From Osmia lignaria lignaria (taxonomy: Eukaryota; Arthropoda; Insecta; Hymenoptera; Megachilidae): DNA of 64,000 nucleotides. The translations under genes and the position numbers were made by a program. Positions 46,862-59,557 of the stretch are shown in pieces (within the stretch, counting starts at the first letter, position 1; every line of letters begins with the position of its first letter). Under the pieces are notes generated by a model, which worked only from the letters and a program-made list of their open reading frames with translations, was not told the DNA's origin and ran no database searches. The stretch is from positions 11,718,001 to 11,782,000 of the forward strand of contig NC_135035.1 of the NCBI RefSeq assembly GCF_051020975.1, read 5' to 3'.

Positions 46862-49800
46862 ATGGTACGTGTAATCACAGTTCATAACTTTTTGGGACAA
46901 AACATTACTCAAATCGAAGAGCCAACTGCAAGTTGCATAGCAAATGCATCTGGACGTGAAATGCTTCTTTTAGCACTTTCAACGCATTGCGTAGAAGTGT
47001 GGGAATTGATGATCTCTGATATTAAGCTGCATACTGTTTTTCCAACAGTTGATACGATTAATCAAATGGTACATTGTACCAAAGGAGATTATGTTGTAAC
47101 ATTAGAATCAAAAGTGATCAGAGATGCAAGCATTAATAATCATATTGGAAAGGCAACTAATAACTTTGTGAGAATTTATGTTAATTGGGCTGTAGTAAAA
47201 GATCAAAGTCAACCTATGCGTGCTAGAATAGCAGGACGTGTTACTCCAAGTTTGAATCGACCATTAAATAGTTTAGAGATGATAGAACTGCCATTGAGTG
47301 TACAGCCCACATTAATTGCCTGCTGTCAGAGTACTGGTAATCTTCTAGTAGCTTCAGGAAATAGTGCCATTCTACATGAATTCAAAATTGAAACACAGCA
47401 AGTATCAAAGATGAAATTTATAGATTTTGAAGCCAGACCATGGTCTTTAGGATTCTCATTTTCCCCCACTCATATGGAAATTGTTGAAGATTTTATATCA
47501 GTTACGGATAAATCAAATTTATGCGTTTTTCGATTGACCAATTCCATGTACGAAGACATTGATCAATTGAGTTCTTTAACTTCTACAAATTCTTCATCCA
47601 TTGATAAAACTTCTATATCTACCGATTCCTCGCTCGTGGAAAATAGCAATAATATGGGAAATCAAGATGACAGTACAATACTGCAAGCAACAAATTCAAA
47701 AGGTAAAATATCTGTCCAAGATCTTTACTGTACTGTATCAGAAAACAATGATTCATTGGGAGCAACTACAAAATCCAAAAGCAAGAGGCATAAGAATTCT
47801 AAAGCAAATATATGGAACAAATTGGAAACAGGAGACTTGAAAAAAATAAAATCTAATAATAATGAAAGTATCATAGATTTGGATCATCTAATGTACAATG
47901 AAAAAGATGAGTTGCAAAGATTAATTGATCAAGAAATTATAGATGGGAGTTCACAACCACTGACTATCAATTTACCATCTATAAGTCTGGAAAGAGCAGG
48001 ACCTGGACATACTTTAAGCCCTTTTATATTAAATCCATCAGATATAAAGATCATAATCAAAACGAATTCTCCTGATTTAGGATGGTCAGAAAATTATATG
48101 ATAAAGAACTTGTTGTCTCTTAAAATAATGGCAGCTAACAATAACTCTAAATTTGATGGAAATTGTGAACTGTTCAGTTGTTCTTTGCTAAAACCATTGT
48201 ACATGAAAAAAGAGTGCAATAATTCTTGCGTAAAAAAATCGATTCTCAGATCAGACAAGTACACGCATTTGCAGGGTGTAAGTTGTTTATTATGTACACT
48301 TCAAGAAGGATATCTTTATCACTTCTCTGCAACTAGTTCAAATCCTACAGATGCAACTTGCTTAACTACATATCCATTTACTGCACCTGTTAATCATATT
48401 GCACTGGAACACACTGCTTTACATGCATTAACCGAAGCTGGTCTCGAATCTTACACATTACGTATATCCCATCATATCGCAAGAACATTGAATAACATCG
48501 ATAATATAAAAATAACATGCCCTAGTGTCTCTGAGCCTGTTTGTTTGATCGGTTTACGTCCGTTCCTAGGGATACAACAATTACTACATAGCAAAAACTA
48601 CTTGATTCTCTTAGCCAGAGCTGACAATTCTTGGACTTTATACTCTCTAATTTTACCTAAGCTGGAAAACTTATATTACGATATTTTAAATGTAGCAAGA
48701 AGTCACAAATCTTCCAGTCCAAGCACCTACAGACATCTATTAGGCGAGGCTCATGCTTTAATACGTTTAGCAAAAGATGCTGCATATAATTGCTCAGACA
48801 TTAACGAATTCGATGATAGCGTTAATAAAAATGGACTGAAATTGAGGAATTTATATAATCAATCGTGTGCCCTACTTGGAGATTATTATATTCGTTCCGA
48901 GTACGAGTCGGATTGGGATCTTTGCATACCTTATTACAAAATGTCGGGACTAAAACCTACAGAAGTGTTGTCCAGAAAGTCGAGTCAAGATGCACCGGGT
49001 CTTGTTACATTTCTAACGGATGTCCTTCTAACGATGAAAAGTGGCTCAGAAGCTGATGCTTTATTCCAAGGATATAATATTGTAGAAATCATTTGTAAAT
49101 TGAAGAAACTAGACCTGCTTAAATTGATCTTCAGTAGTCCTGTATTACGGGAATATACTACAGAGAAGCTGATACATATTTTACTGTTGTACGAAACAGA
49201 CGAGTTAATCAAGTTAGCTTTGGCATTGTTGCATATACAAGCTGAGAAACAAGAACAAGCAGAAAAAATACTCGAACCAGTTTCGGCGCTATGTATTAAA
49301 AGAATAGTCGTAGAACATTGGGACATATTATTTGATATGACTGCGATGAAGAAGAGAAGCCCGATGATTCCAACGTTCTCCGACTTTGCGGGGATGTTGA
49401 TGCGTCAGAAGAATTCAACTTTCGCTGAAATTTTAATACAGATAATAGAAGATGATGGAATTTTATCTCTTCATCAAATTATACAGGTGTTTTTAGAATA
49501 TTTACCGTCAAGGGTTGGAAGAGATGGACACAATGCGGCCATGACCTTACAAGTTTTCCTCGAGAGATATCTTCATAATTATTTCAGTACAAAGTTAATC
49601 ACCGACTCGTCTGTTATAAGTAAAAATCAAATACGCACGGATTTCGCTTTGATAGAATCGTTTAAGTTATTAGTAAGATCGTACTTAGGCAAATTAACTC
49701 AAACCAAAGTGTACAAATTAGAAAGTAAAGATAATAACGTACAGGAAAGCTATGATAATTTCATGTTCGCAAAATTCAGACCTCATTATCTGAACGGAAT

Positions 49801-50576
49801 GCCACCGTATGCGACTGATTATCAAAAGGTGTTGAACATGTGTGATCTAAAGGATTTCATTAATATCGATAAGACTGACACTGAGAAAACTGTACCCACG
49901 GAATTGTTTAAGTTGCAGTCTATATTATCCTGCGATTTTATACCAAATGAATGCTTATACGAAGTCAAGCAGTTCCTCGAAACACAAGAAATTGATGGTA
50001 GCTTATCTTTGAAAACATTGTGTATTAAAAATACGGAAGAAGTAACAGCTCTTCTAATGGAGAAATGTCCTCAAGCAGTTGTACAATATGCAAAGGTCTT
50101 ATATCTCATATACATACTTAGCTGTATTTAGTTTATGCTATCTTTTAATATATTTATAAGATTCAATTTTACCAGATTATTTATCTATTTTAGGATATGT
50201 ATACCAAAGACACCGAATGGAAATATTTAATCGAATTAACGCAGAATAAAATTTCTGCATCGGTCACGCGGCAAGAGTTGAATTGTTTGTATACACAAAT
50301 AATGAAAGGTAAATAGGAGTTTTTTTTATTCTAAATAAGAAGAATGGGAAACATAGTTAAATGTAGTAAATTATGTTATCTTTTAACGTTTCAGCAATTC
50401 TAAATTATTTGCCACATACATTATCTTTAAAAAGTCTTCATCGTGTTTTGCCGAAAGATGATGTAATAGCATTTCAGAAATGCAGTGAAATGTGTAATCA
50501 AATTATGCATGCGGAACATGTTAAATCTTTGATAATGGAAACTGGACAGCAACTGTTATCAACTTTAAAATTGTGA
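46862..50576 (+). CDS. HPS3: HPS3, BLOC-2 complex subunit
   Basis: 1176-aa homologue of Hermansky-Pudlak syndrome 3 protein, a BLOC-2 subunit that steers cargo to lysosome-related organelles (pigment granules in insects). Exons: 46862-50095 (one 3.2-kb exon), 50194-50308, 50395-50576. The start MVRVITVHNF aligns with the human MVQLYNLHPF, supporting this ATG over an upstream TTG. The N-terminal ~300 residues look like a beta-propeller (GDYVVTLESK, FVRIYVNWAVVK, IELPLSVQPTLIACC). A Ser/Asn/Lys-rich disordered insert (~250-350) and then helical repeats to the C-terminus follow, which makes it longer than human HPS3 (1004 aa). FIDFE at residues 186-190 sits where human HPS3 has its clathrin box LLDFE, with the first Leu replaced. 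No other gene overlaps it convincingly. Confidence 0.9.
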
Positions 50577-50764
50577 ATAGCAATTTCAGCGAATTAATTA
50601 TATATCGCCGTTTGACGATGACATAGGTCCAATTTACATACTTCAGTTGGGAAAGGAAACCGTATGACTCAAGTGCAACAGAAAGTTTTGTTGCATATAA
50701 ATTATGTAGGAGAATTAGAATTGAAACAAGTAATATTTAGTCGAATTTGTTGAGAACAATAATT

Positions 50765-50974
50765 CTACATGTGATACGATTTTCGCGAAGTCTTAATTAA
50801 TCCGCTTAAAGTTACTTGACATTGAATACAACTACTGAACCCAATTCTATAAAATAGAGCGATTTCTTCTTGCAGAATATACTTCAATTCCTGGATAACT
50901 TTTTCATCAATTTTACTTTCGTGATCAACTTTTTTTAAATAATTACTGTCAAATGCACAATTACCGCGATACAT
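50765..50974 (-). CDS. Small hypothetical protein, 69 aa
   Basis: I do not recognise this. The minus-strand ORF starts at ATG (MYRGNCAFDS) and ends KTSRKSYHM. The frame is open 24 nt further upstream to a TTG that follows an in-frame TAA. The product is not low complexity: it has a predicted amphipathic segment (KVIQELKYILQEEIALFY) and a CIQC pair. In ~28% GC DNA a 69-codon frame of this quality is somewhat longer than expected by chance. It could also be the last exon of a gene whose other exons I cannot see, or a chance frame in the HPS3 3' flank. Confidence 0.35.
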   Translation of the reverse strand: MYRGNCAFDSNYLKKVDHESKIDEKVIQELKYILQEEIALFYRIGFSSCIQCQVTLSGLIKTSRKSYHM

Positions 50975-52076
50975 CTTGGCTATTTTATTTAGATCCAATT
51001 AATTAAAGCACATAAATTATATCAAAAAATGTCAAAATTTTAAGACAAATACTATAGATAAAATTAATTCACCTATAACTGATTGTTGAAATGTTCTATA
51101 TAGATATATATTGTATTATGTCTAGACGTATGTTATCTTACCCTTAACCGATGAACTAGTTGAATCATAGTTAATAAAAATTTATACAGAATCGAGCATA
51201 TACAGATAGATATTCAAATTTTGCAGTGTTATACATACAGGTATTTAATATAAAAGATTGCTTTCTACTCTGAACCAAGAAATTCTGTAACGATAATTAC
51301 ATATTTTTGACTGTTGGTTGAATATTTCTAAAAATCTGTTGAAGATTGTTTATATTTTAATCATTAAGGGCAGGATGGCATGTGTTTAGAAAAACACATA
51401 TTACTAAGATAGTTAATTTTTATTATATTCGTTGATCTTACGATGTAGTATTTTCATCACTTTCTAAATGTTACAGAATATGTAACTTTAATGTGCCTTT
51501 AGGACTAATTTCTCTTTGTTATAAATCTAATAATATAATTATGTTAGAAGTGATCTATGATATTTATAAATTATGATAAAATATATCTGTAACTCATGTG
51601 ACGATGTTTCTCTTTTATCGTACAATCGTACTTTTACTTATGGTTCTACGTATTTGTTTTAAAGAAAAATAGAAATCACCTAATTAGTTATCTACATGAT
51701 TTTCCCTGTTTTATTTTACGTATAATGTTCCTAAATTTAATTAGCCTTATCAGGGAATAAAGTATTTTATGTGACTTTTAAATGCATAACAATTTTATTA
51801 TATAGATACAATTTATAACCCATTTTTAATTTATATAAGATGAAATAATAAAAAGCTATATACCTATTGGATATAGCTACTGAATGAAGTCCTAAAAGTA
51901 TAGAATATCTTAATTTGATACTTACTATTTTTTAAATTAAACCCTTTTGTAATAAAGAAATTACAGTGTTACATGAAAGCAATCCTAGTTTTCGTTTGTA
52001 TATACATTTTTATATTTATTAAAAAATATTTTTAACTATTTTTTTTTTTTTGTGGTATTTTAAATATTAAACAAGG

Positions 52077-52082
52077 TTTATT
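52077..52082 (-). promoter_or_regulatory. PEX5 poly(A) signal
   Basis: AATAAA on the minus strand, 37 nt past the PEX5 stop codon. Confidence 0.6.
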
Positions 52083-52118
52083 TTTTCTGTTTATCAAATG
52101 AATTTAATAAGTTTAGAG

Positions 52119-54663
52119 TTATGCAATTTCAAATTCTTCGTTCAACCTTGATAAGTTTCTGTAAAAATAAATATTACGTGTACAAAGAGTTTTATGGTTT
52201 CATCAAAAGTAAACGTTCGGACGTACCTATTTTCTATAGCTTCATTTAAATTATATTTATGCATTAACGAAATGACAAGCCTTAACGTCGACCAAATAAT
52301 ATTCGACATCGCTTTCGGTGAGTAATTTTCACCTTGTACTCCGCGGCCAGCTGCTTGCTGATTTAAGGCTATTAAAAGATGTTCACCAGCTTCTCTACAT
52401 AAAGAAATAGATAATTCTAAAGTGTATAAATACTTTATTACATAGAAATGTTTTACTTACTTATATGCACCAAGCTTAATACAAGAAATTCCAAGATTAT
52501 AACGAGCTCTAATAAAACCAGGTGATAATTTTAAGGCATGATGGTATGCATTTATAGCTTCTTCTGATTTCTGGCCATTTGCTAAAGTGGCACCTAATCT
52601 ATTCCACAATCTGGAATCCTTCCAGAAATATTATTTTTAGTAATATATTAAGGCCTAAATAGATATAACGGAAAAATATTTATTTTATACATACATCAGG
52701 GCGCACTTGCAATGCTGCTTGGAAACAGTCACAAGCTTTATCATACTCATTAGACAAATTGAAAAGTACTCCTAGCCCACACTGCACGTCCGCATCAATT
52801 GCATTCAATGGATTTATACGTGCAGCTTGAATATAAAGATTTTTAACTTCTTCATGCACATCTCTGAAAAAAATCAAATACAATATTACTGAGGATAATT
52901 TTGTTATGTATTGTAAATTACTCAATCTGTTGGTTACTCACTCAAATAGAATAGACGATACACTGAATTTCGCATGCCGTTCAGTGTTTGTCTTTTTCAC
53001 AGAGAGATGTTTATATTTTTCATTTCTTAATAACCATTCTTTAAGGATTATACATGCTTGATTTTGATAGGATTCATTTGTATACGAAACCGCTAGCGCC
53101 ATAAGGGCAGTACCATTTGCAGGATCTAGGTCTAAACAGCGTTTTAAAGCATAAATAGCTAGTGGATCCTGTTCATTTTCAGCTTGGGTTTTACCAAGAA
53201 GCAGCCAAGCTTCTGGATTATTTTCATCCTGCTGCACTGCTGCCTCAAAACAAAGTATCGCACTTGGTAAATCTCCAGCTTCTAATCTTGTTTTGCCCTC
53301 TTCTAATGCATTTGGTAAATTTTTCATTGGATTTTCTTCATGAAATTCATAATCTTTGAATGGGTCATAAAAAGTATCATACTCTGAAAGCCATGGGTGT
53401 TTTGATGATACTTTCTCAGAAGGTGATATTTTCTCCAATTCATTTTGAATTTTTGAAAATGTCGATTCATAATTGTCTACTTCTAAAATAAAAATGATTA
53501 TTTAGACATATATTTTGATGAGGATTTGAACCTTTCACGGCCTGGTATCTACTTAGTCGATGCTGTTTGAGGCTTTCGGATGTAAGCCGTGTCTAACAGA
53601 AAAATGTTCCCAATATCTTACCGACATCATCTGATAATGACCATTATGATCAGTACGTCGACGAAATATCTTCCTGTCAGGCACGGCTTACACCCGGAAG
53701 CCTCAAACAGCATCAATAATATATTTTGATGTAAACCTTATTAGAAACAGTCAATTAGGAGGTAACATCATTAAAACAAACACTGACCTGAAGAAGTGCT
53801 TTCTTTTTGAAATTCATCTATCCAGTTATCAGCAACAACTTGTTCTTTTTCAACCTTATTTGAGACCTCACCTTCTTCAGTATTATTATCAGAAACTTTA
53901 TCTTCAGATTTTTCATTACTTTTTTCAAATTGTTCTGTCCATTCTTCGCTTGAACCTTGAAAGTCTGGCAGTGATTCTTGATCATTTTCAACTGAAATGT
54001 CTCCTTCTTGTTTCATAAATTTCATAAATTTTGAGTATGCAAAGTCAGGATTATCATTATTTTCTATTGGTTGTGTTGCATTCTCTATATTTATATCACT
54101 TTGTATGGCATCTATACTGTGTTCTATATATTCCTCAGCCCACTTAGGTCCTAATCCTAACTCATGTTTTTGTTGAACTAAAGTATTTGAATTTTGTTCT
54201 GATTCAGGGTTCCAAATATCATCAGCATGATGTTCCTACAACAATGAAAATAACAGAAACTTTATAATACGGTGTTGTAAATACATATATACAATAATAA
54301 AGTGAGAATAATTACATTGAAATGACGTCCTGATTCAAGATATTGATTTGCCCAAGCTGTATCTAAAGTAGTTAATTCTTGAGCTACTCCTGGTGCTGCT
54401 ATAGGTGGATGAATGTTTTGATCAATTTCACGCATTTCTTGTAATAAATTATCCATTCTAAATGTTTGTGGACATGAAGGATGTTCTTCTAAAAATTGTT
54501 TAACTAACTGATCTGAATCTGAAGCTTGGAAAGATTCCACAGGCTCAAAAGGATGATGTATTCCTTCTTCTTTGAAGCCATGATCACTTACAAAATGTGA
54601 TGTAAGACGAATCAAAGAACTAGGTCCTCCACAATCACCCTCAACTAATTCACGAAATGCCAT
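52119..54663 (-). CDS. Pex5: PEX5, peroxisomal targeting signal 1 receptor
   Basis: 623-aa cytosolic receptor that binds C-terminal SKL-type signals and carries cargo to the PEX13/PEX14 docking site. Exons on the minus strand: 54663-54316, 54235-53788, 53482-52942, 52863-52695, 52618-52461, 52394-52227, 52158-52119; the total is 1872 nt. Features: Cys11 in GDCGG, the position monoubiquitylated for recycling; five WxxxF/Y motifs that would bind PEX14 (W104-Y108, W148-Y152, W215-F219, W254-F258, W296-Y300); then TPR repeats (PEAWLLLGKTQAENEQD, NGTALMALAVSYTNE, DADVQCGLGVLFNLS, LWNRLGATLANGQKSEEA, SPGFIRARYNLGISCI) that form the PTS1 pocket, and the family tail segment NIIWSTLRLVIS. The final exon has only 13 codons. 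A foldback element lies in intron 2. Human PEX5 is 639 aa. Confidence 0.96.
53559..53714. mobile_element. Foldback/MITE-like element in PEX5 intron 2
   Basis: 156-bp element with 40-bp terminal inverted arms (53559-53598 and 53675-53714) starting GATGCTGTTTGAGGC. The arms differ at four positions, all transitions. The central ~76 bp also contains weaker inverted sequence (CTGATAATG / CATTATGATCAG). No clear target-site duplication is seen. Its base composition (GC-richer) contrasts with the AT-rich intron, which supports insertion. A structured intronic RNA is the alternative. Confidence 0.7.
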
Positions 54664-55894
54664 TTTTCTTTTATATTATCAATATTCACCTGTAGTAATA
54701 CAATAGATCGTGTTAATTTTCATCTATTCTAATTATAATATCTGATAACACAGAATAAAATTAATATCTAAACACCAGAACACAATGGTATCAGTTTCAC
54801 TTATTTTTAAAGAAACTGAATGTTAAAACATATTTAAGATATAGGATGTTTATTGCGAAAATTTGTTTATATATAGTATTAAAAATTTAATGTCATACAT
54901 TGACAAAAGTGACTGTAAATCTTATATTCATGAAAAGATAAAGTGTACAAACCTCTTTGCGTTTTTAATATTGCTGTACACTTTCGTAATATCGTTGATG
55001 TTACACTAAAATGTGGTTTTGTATCAAGCACAATGTTTGAGAGTGATCATTTCTTTGCTACCAAACAATATCAGTAACTTGCATCAAATAAGTTTCGTCA
55101 TACGATGGTGGGGCGTACAAAATTACCATAAAAAATGTATAAGTTAATGTTAGAATAAGATGCATATTACAAAAGCATTCTTTATATACAGTTGGCTAGT
55201 GAACGTCAAATCATCGACAAGTTGCTGAACTATCTAAAGCCATGAACATCTTTTTTGTAACAGCTAGTACATTTTTTTTTATCAAAAATGTATGTATACC
55301 TTCAAATGAGAACCAATACTTTTCTTCTATTATTAAATGAAATCTTTTTAATTACTAAGTTGTTATATAACTCAATGAAGTTACAGCAAGAAATGATTTC
55401 TGGATTTTACTCTTTGCATACATTTGAGAATGTAAAAACATTAGTAGTATAAACAATGGAGTACTTTTGAATCATATTCTATGCAGAAAAATGTATTTAG
55501 AAAATATGTTACTGAAATAGATACAAAAATATTCTCATATTATTCATAAACTGTTTGTTCAATGTATTTTAATTAAATGTATTTAGAGCTATCTGTAAAA
55601 AATTATTAAAAGATAAAATTGGACAAAATTTTCTTGCGAGAAGATGTGCACTAAGGTGTAAGTTCTATCGTAACGCCGCCATACGCCATACGAGCATTAT
55701 GAACCAGTGACTGCCAGCAGTGACTACCTGATATAACCTACAGAAAACAGTTGTAGGTGTTCTTTATTTTATTTCTTATATAGTTGAAAAAGCATATACA
55801 ATGTATATCTTGTATTCTGTTATTAAATCAATGAACTGATATATTTGACATATTAAGTAATACAAGTAGAATCGTAGTAATTAATAAAGTAGTC
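54664..55894. promoter_or_regulatory. Divergent intergenic region, PEX5 / GPATCH4
   Basis: 1.2 kb between the divergent PEX5 and GPATCH4 start codons. It is AT-rich with no ORF or RNA-like structure visible. A more GC-rich patch around 55,660-55,730 (CGCCGCCATACGCCATACG) is the best guess for the GPATCH4 promoter. Confidence 0.45.
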
Positions 55895-57540
55895 ATGAAT
55901 GATTTTGCAAAGTCTCAGCTTTTAAAATATGGCTGGTCAGAAGGTATGGTTTCAAGTATTACGATACCTATTTATATATCGGTATAAATTACAAATATTA
56001 CAATGTATTTATATGTATTAAATTATAAATCTATATCTGTATTAATCAAGGTAAAGGTTTGGGTAAACATGAAAATGGTATCACAGAAGCATTAAAACCA
56101 AAATTAAAATTTGATACAACAGGAGTAGGACATCAAGTTAACAATTGGAATAATTGGTGGGAAACTGCTTTTAATAAAGCCGCTAATAACATTAAAGTTG
56201 ATTCACAAGTTCATGATATTTCCATATCTGTTTCAAAAGAAAATACAACCAATAATTTATCAAAAGATTTAAATAAAAAACAGTTTCAATCCCCTATAAA
56301 TTATGGAAACTTTCTTAAGACTTCTACACTTCTTAATGGTAATCTGATAACAGAAAATAACTCTAATGCATCCAAAGTAGAAGATGTTACTCATGTTTCA
56401 TTAACTGATGAAGAATTATTTAAAATATGTGGTGGCAGAACTGCTCACAAAGGAGCTAGACATGGTTTAACATTAAATGGTAAGCTAAATCGGATTGCAC
56501 AGCAAGAGAAAGATTTATTAAACATAAATGCATATAGAAACATGGTAGAAAAGTTGGAGAACAATAATAATAAATCTCAAAGTAATGAGTATGAAATAGA
56601 TAACAACAATGAAATTACATTATTGCCTCCGCATCTTGTTACTGAAGAATTAATAGTTCCTAATATGTCTAAAACTGCAAGAAGAAATAATAGAAGACGT
56701 ATAAACAACTTAACTCATCGGTTAAATGTTTTATGTAATGTAAGTGATAACAATGATGAAAAAGGTAAAGAAGTAAAGACAGAAGAAAAAGAAAAGAGTA
56801 AAAAATGTAAAAGAAAGAAAAAGAGAAGTTCTGTATCTGATGATATTGAAAGTACAGAAATAGATGGGACAGATAATGTAACTGATGATTTATCTCTTGC
56901 TGTGAGTAAAAAGTTAGGAAAAAAGATGAAAAGAAAAATTCAAGAACAAACAAATGATTATCATAGAAATAATTTTAATGATGAGCTTAAGCATAAAAAA
57001 AAGAAAAAAAGATCAAAAAAGAAGAATCAAGATTATCAATTTAAATGTATTAGCGATACATGCGAGGATGAAGAAATGGATGGTTTTAAGGCAAAAAAAT
57101 TGAAGAAATCAGAAAAAAGTTATTCTACTTCACAGTTATTCTACTTCACTGATGAAGACATTAGTACACTAGAATGTAAATTTCATACAAAACTTTCTCG
57201 CGATGAAACGTCTGCACAGTCAGATCAAACACGGGATTCAGGTATGTGTGTAAGTGAACGTATCTCGAACTTATCGCATGTATATTTAAAACACAAAGCC
57301 AATCAATTAAATGCCCGAATAAAAAAAAGAAAAAAATTAAAATTACTTAAAAAACAAAAAAAGAAATTAAATAAAATAACAGAAAGTTTAAAAGCTGTTC
57401 ATTTTGATACTGAAGAATCTACAGAAGGAGAAAGTAGTAATAGCAAAGTAGAAGCAATAGTAGAAAACATAATGGCACCTAATATTGCAGTTGATAAAAC
57501 TGAGCTTTTAAAGAAAAAGAAGAAAAAGCACAATAAATGA
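55895..57540 (+). CDS. GPATCH4: G-patch domain protein GPATCH4
   Basis: 512-aa nucleolar-type G-patch protein; G-patch proteins stimulate DEAH-box helicases, and GPATCH4 partners DHX15 in vertebrates. Exons: 55895-55943 and 56051-57540, joined in phase 1. The split G-patch reads FAKSQLLKYGWSEG|KGLGKHENGI, followed by TEALKPKLKFDTTGVGH and NWWETAFNKAANNI, matching the GPATCH4 N-terminus in order. A second conserved block, LTDEELFKICGGRTAHKGARHGL with KLNRI, also matches the family. The C-terminal half is Lys-rich with many KKKK clusters (nuclear/nucleolar localisation). The first coding exon is only 49 nt. It is divergent from PEX5. Confidence 0.92.
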
Positions 57541-59557
57541 GAAGTGGGGAAAAATAGAATTTTGTTATAAAATATTTGCAAGGTCCCGTGTAATTAAAGA
57601 ATTATTTGTATAAAAATATGTAATAATATTTACAGTAATTGTATATAAATTTGTATACATACAGTGCGCATTTTGTTATGCATGTAAAACACCTTTTATG
57701 TATTTATTTTTTAAATATATAATTAATATTTTTGTAGGTATGGTGTTATTAATTAAAACTTTTACTGTAAACTATTATAATTTTTATAGTTTTTTTTCCC
57801 TTTTTTAACAAAAGTTAATCGGGAACACACATATATGAATATCAAATTTTTAACATAATTTAAAAATATTAAAGTTTTTTTTCTTTCTTTATAGAATTTA
57901 TTGGTGGACACAGATCTTTTAACAATTTTATAGACATAATATTTACCTTAAAACTTTTATGTCTATCAATGTTGCATATACTTGCGTATAGCTCGTTTGA
58001 AAAGAAATAATCATTAATCTCACTTTAAAAAATACATCTTTCTTAGTATGGAAAACTTAGTTCATGAAAAAATCAAACGACAATCTATACAAGAGTATAT
58101 ACAACGAATGTATAATTAATTACTATTTAGCACCAAATTTCGTAGTAGCATGCTAGTATAATTTTTCCAATATATTTATATAAAATAAAACAAATTTTCT
58201 AAGGCCACTAGAATACTCCGTGGAGTTGTTTCGCTGTATAAGTGAACGGACCTCACTCGACAAGCTTAATGAATTACAGTATGTTTCGTACTGTTTAATT
58301 GAGCTAATAATTGATTCAAACATTGACTCATTATGTAGACTAATTATGTAGATCGTTCTAGGATTATCAAGAAGTGAAATCCATTCTTAGGTTCATGATC
58401 ATTAAAATATATTATAAATATCATTCAATCGAGTCCAAGTATTTACTAGAAATATGATTATTATTATCATTAGTCTTAATCAATACGTTGTACCGAACTT
58501 TTAAATAACAATTCTTTCAGAATTGTGTACAAGTTAAATATTCATGCTGAAAAGATTTCTTTTTATTTAGGCAATAAGTGTAATATAATACACTTATCAT
58601 GTATTTAGTTCATCATCCTCTATATATCGTTTTACATCCTAGATGATAATGATCATTTGAAAATTTGAATTATACATGATGAGCAATGAATTTAATTTGA
58701 TATTCTACTTATAACGAATGTTCGTAATACTCCATTATAATAACGGAATGTTAAAATCTTATTTGTCTATTACAGATCTTTTAATTTTTGTAAAAGAATA
58801 AAAATAATTCAAAATAAAATGCAAGTAATTAATTATGGAAATATTTACATAAAATTAATATAGAATATAAAGCAGTTTTTATTGACAGTCGAAATTTATC
58901 GATCGTTAATCATACCTATTAAAGTTAATCAGATCTCAGAGACAGTATAATACACTAGAGCGAACGTATAATTTACGAGTATGTGTATGTAACCCGTAAG
59001 AATTTAACGAGAATGCATGTATCGGTATTATTCAATTCCACAATTTTTCTATGCATAAAACACAGACGAAATCACATTTTCTCCTTCAAACTTCTCCATG
59101 TGCCATCGGGTTACAACAGAAATTTGATATGTTAAACTGTCAGGATTATTTAATACCACTTTTAGAGATTCTTATTTATCTTATCTTGATACCAATAATT
59201 TTTTAATAAAATTAATATCAAGCAGCGGATGGAATTTAAAGTATTTGACAAATACTATTCTGTTTAGATAACTATCCGACACTTAGCCAGTAATCTTTTA
59301 TGTATATTAGCAAAGAAATTAATTCGCATAGGAAATCTAATTGACACTGTATCCTTAAACCCTATTGCTGTTCAAATGGGAAAACAGTGTATAAAATTTC
59401 ATTGAAATATCAACTACAAATATCTCTTGCCATAAAAACAACTGAAGAAGTATTATTAAAGATTGTATAGTAAAGAAAAAAAAAAGAAAGGAAAAATCAG
59501 ATCATGAATAAGTTAAATCAACAATAATTAGATAGTATACATAAACGTTCTTTACAG
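57541..59557. other. AT-rich interval between convergent GPATCH4 and B3GalT
   Basis: About 2 kb, roughly 25% GC, containing the 3' UTRs of both neighbours. No ORF, RNA gene or inverted element of note was found. Confidence 0.6.

Larger units (their letters stand above)
50577..52118. other. Intergenic 3' flank between HPS3 and PEX5
   Basis: Tail-to-tail interval containing the 3' UTRs of HPS3 (+) and PEX5 (-). It is AT-rich with T homopolymers near 52,040. The only feature that stands out is the small minus-strand ORF at 50765-50974, listed separately. Confidence 0.5.
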
